Source: Emiliania huxleyi CCMP1516
Taxonomy: Eukaryota > Haptophyta > Isochrysidales > Noelaerhabdaceae
Reading direction: 5' to 3'
Length of the DNA stretch: 26,902 nt
Assembly (NCBI RefSeq): GCF_000372725.1
Contig: NW_005199219.1
Coordinates: 1 to 26,902, forward strand
Shown: piece by piece, positions 26,426 through 26,902 of the stretch
Layout: each line of letters opens with the position of its first letter
Numbering within the stretch: position 1 is the stretch's first letter
Program-made: the position numbers and the translations under genes
The notes under the pieces: generated by a model
Told to the model about the DNA's origin: nothing
The model's input: the letters and a program-made list of their open reading frames with translations, nothing else
Databases searched by the model: none

Positions 26426-26902
26426 ATGGAAGAAGCGCCGCCCGCTGAGCCTGCTGAGGAGCCGGCGCCGGCGGCCGACGAGCCGGCGCCGGCGGCGGCC
26501 GAGCCGGAGCCGGAGGCGGCGGCGGAGGAGGAGGAGACCGAGGAGTCAAAGAAGCGGTCGCTCCACGCCGCCATCTTTGGCGACGACTCCGACTCGGACG
26601 GCGACGACAACCTGCCGTCGCTCGCGCACCCCGAAAGCGAGAAGGTGAAGCGCGTGCTGGGCAAGGGCAAGGCGTCGTCCAAGAAGGACAAGGGCAAGCC
26701 GGACGGCGCGCCGCGCAAGCGGCTCAAGAAGGCGGACGAGGGGTCCAGCAGCGCCGCCGACGCCGCGGCGGCCGCCGGCGAGGCTGACGAGGGCGCGCAG
26801 GGCGTGGTGGACGGCGGGTTCGCCGAGGAGGGCGTGGAGGGGGCGGCGGCGCCGGACAGCGACGACGACGACAGCGAGAGCGACGGGCCGGGCGGCGGTC
26901 GC
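26426..26902 (+). CDS. N-terminus of an acidic, lysine-rich nuclear-type protein (partial)
   Basis: ATG 26426 in good context (TTCCATGG); the frame is open to the window edge, 159 codons. It reads MEEAPPAEPAEEPAPAADE, a Glu/Ala/Pro repeat, EESKKRSLHAAIFGDDSDSD, then DNLPSLAHPESEKVKRVLGK, basic KKDKGKPDGAPRKRLKKADE and another acidic Asp/Ser run. Acidic patches with FGDDSDSD and lysine-rich NLS-like stretches are typical of IWS1/Spn1- or LEO1-type elongation factors and of other nuclear proteins, but the defining domain would lie beyond the window. Codon use (GCG, GAC, AAG) fits a real gene. Preceded by the inverted repeat at 26381-26415. Confidence 0.65.
   Translation, partial: MEEAPPAEPAEEPAPAADEPAPAAAEPEPEAAAEEEETEESKKRSLHAAIFGDDSDSDGDDNLPSLAHPESEKVKRVLGKGKASSKKDKGKPDGAPRKRLKKADEGSSSAADAAAAAGEADEGAQGVVDGGFAEEGVEGAAAPDSDDDDSESDGPGGGR

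Overview
This is a GC-rich, repeat-rich nuclear segment of a eukaryotic alga. There are no operons or ribosome-binding sites, and the genes are intron-bearing and face both ways. A bipartite plastid plus thylakoid-lumen presequence (12262-12750), a tubulin-tyrosine-ligase-like gene, an O-GlcNAc-transferase-like gene, RNI-type LRR proteins and an AP2-RING protein point to a photosynthetic protist with a secondary plastid. A haptophyte is my best guess from general character only; no taxonomic search was possible.

Layout. 1-1100 holds minisatellites and two candidate minus-strand exons. 1110-3237 (-) is an LRR protein with a TIR/HET-like N-terminal region and a C-terminal membrane hairpin, broken by a 1-base frameshift. 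3369-3692 (+) is a Cys-containing fragment. 3985-5222 (-) is a 2OG-Fe(II) oxygenase-like gene, head to head with a four-TM protein gene at 5348 (+). Plus-strand coding pieces separated by repeats continue to a stop at 9298. 9348-11093 (-) is a GT41-like glycosyltransferase. 12262-12750 (-) is a lumen Cys protein. 13254-14486 (+) is a second, N-truncated copy of the LRR family. 14576-16515 (-) holds small, partly broken genes. 16769-17675 and 18379-20189 (+) are membrane proteins. 20589-23978 (-) is a complete six-exon TTL-like gene model. 24497-25590 (-) is a three-AP2 plus RING gene with several frameshifts. 25598-26089 (+) is an element-like gene. 26426-end (+) is the start of an acidic nuclear-type protein.

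The most notable feature is intron structure. Many introns are bounded by a direct duplication of 11-32 bases of exon sequence that spans the splice junction. The repeated segment carries AG|GT or AG|GC, so splicing from copy 1 to copy 2 leaves one copy and restores the frame. The sequence between the copies is usually a short-period (8-11 bp) minisatellite, often with a GAGAT/ATCTC core; in one case it is a foldback element. This resembles intron gain by introner-like insertion or by tandem duplication of an AGGT proto-splice site, and it appears to be active on both strands. All splice sites were inferred by eye from dinucleotides and reading-frame continuity. None is confirmed by RNA.
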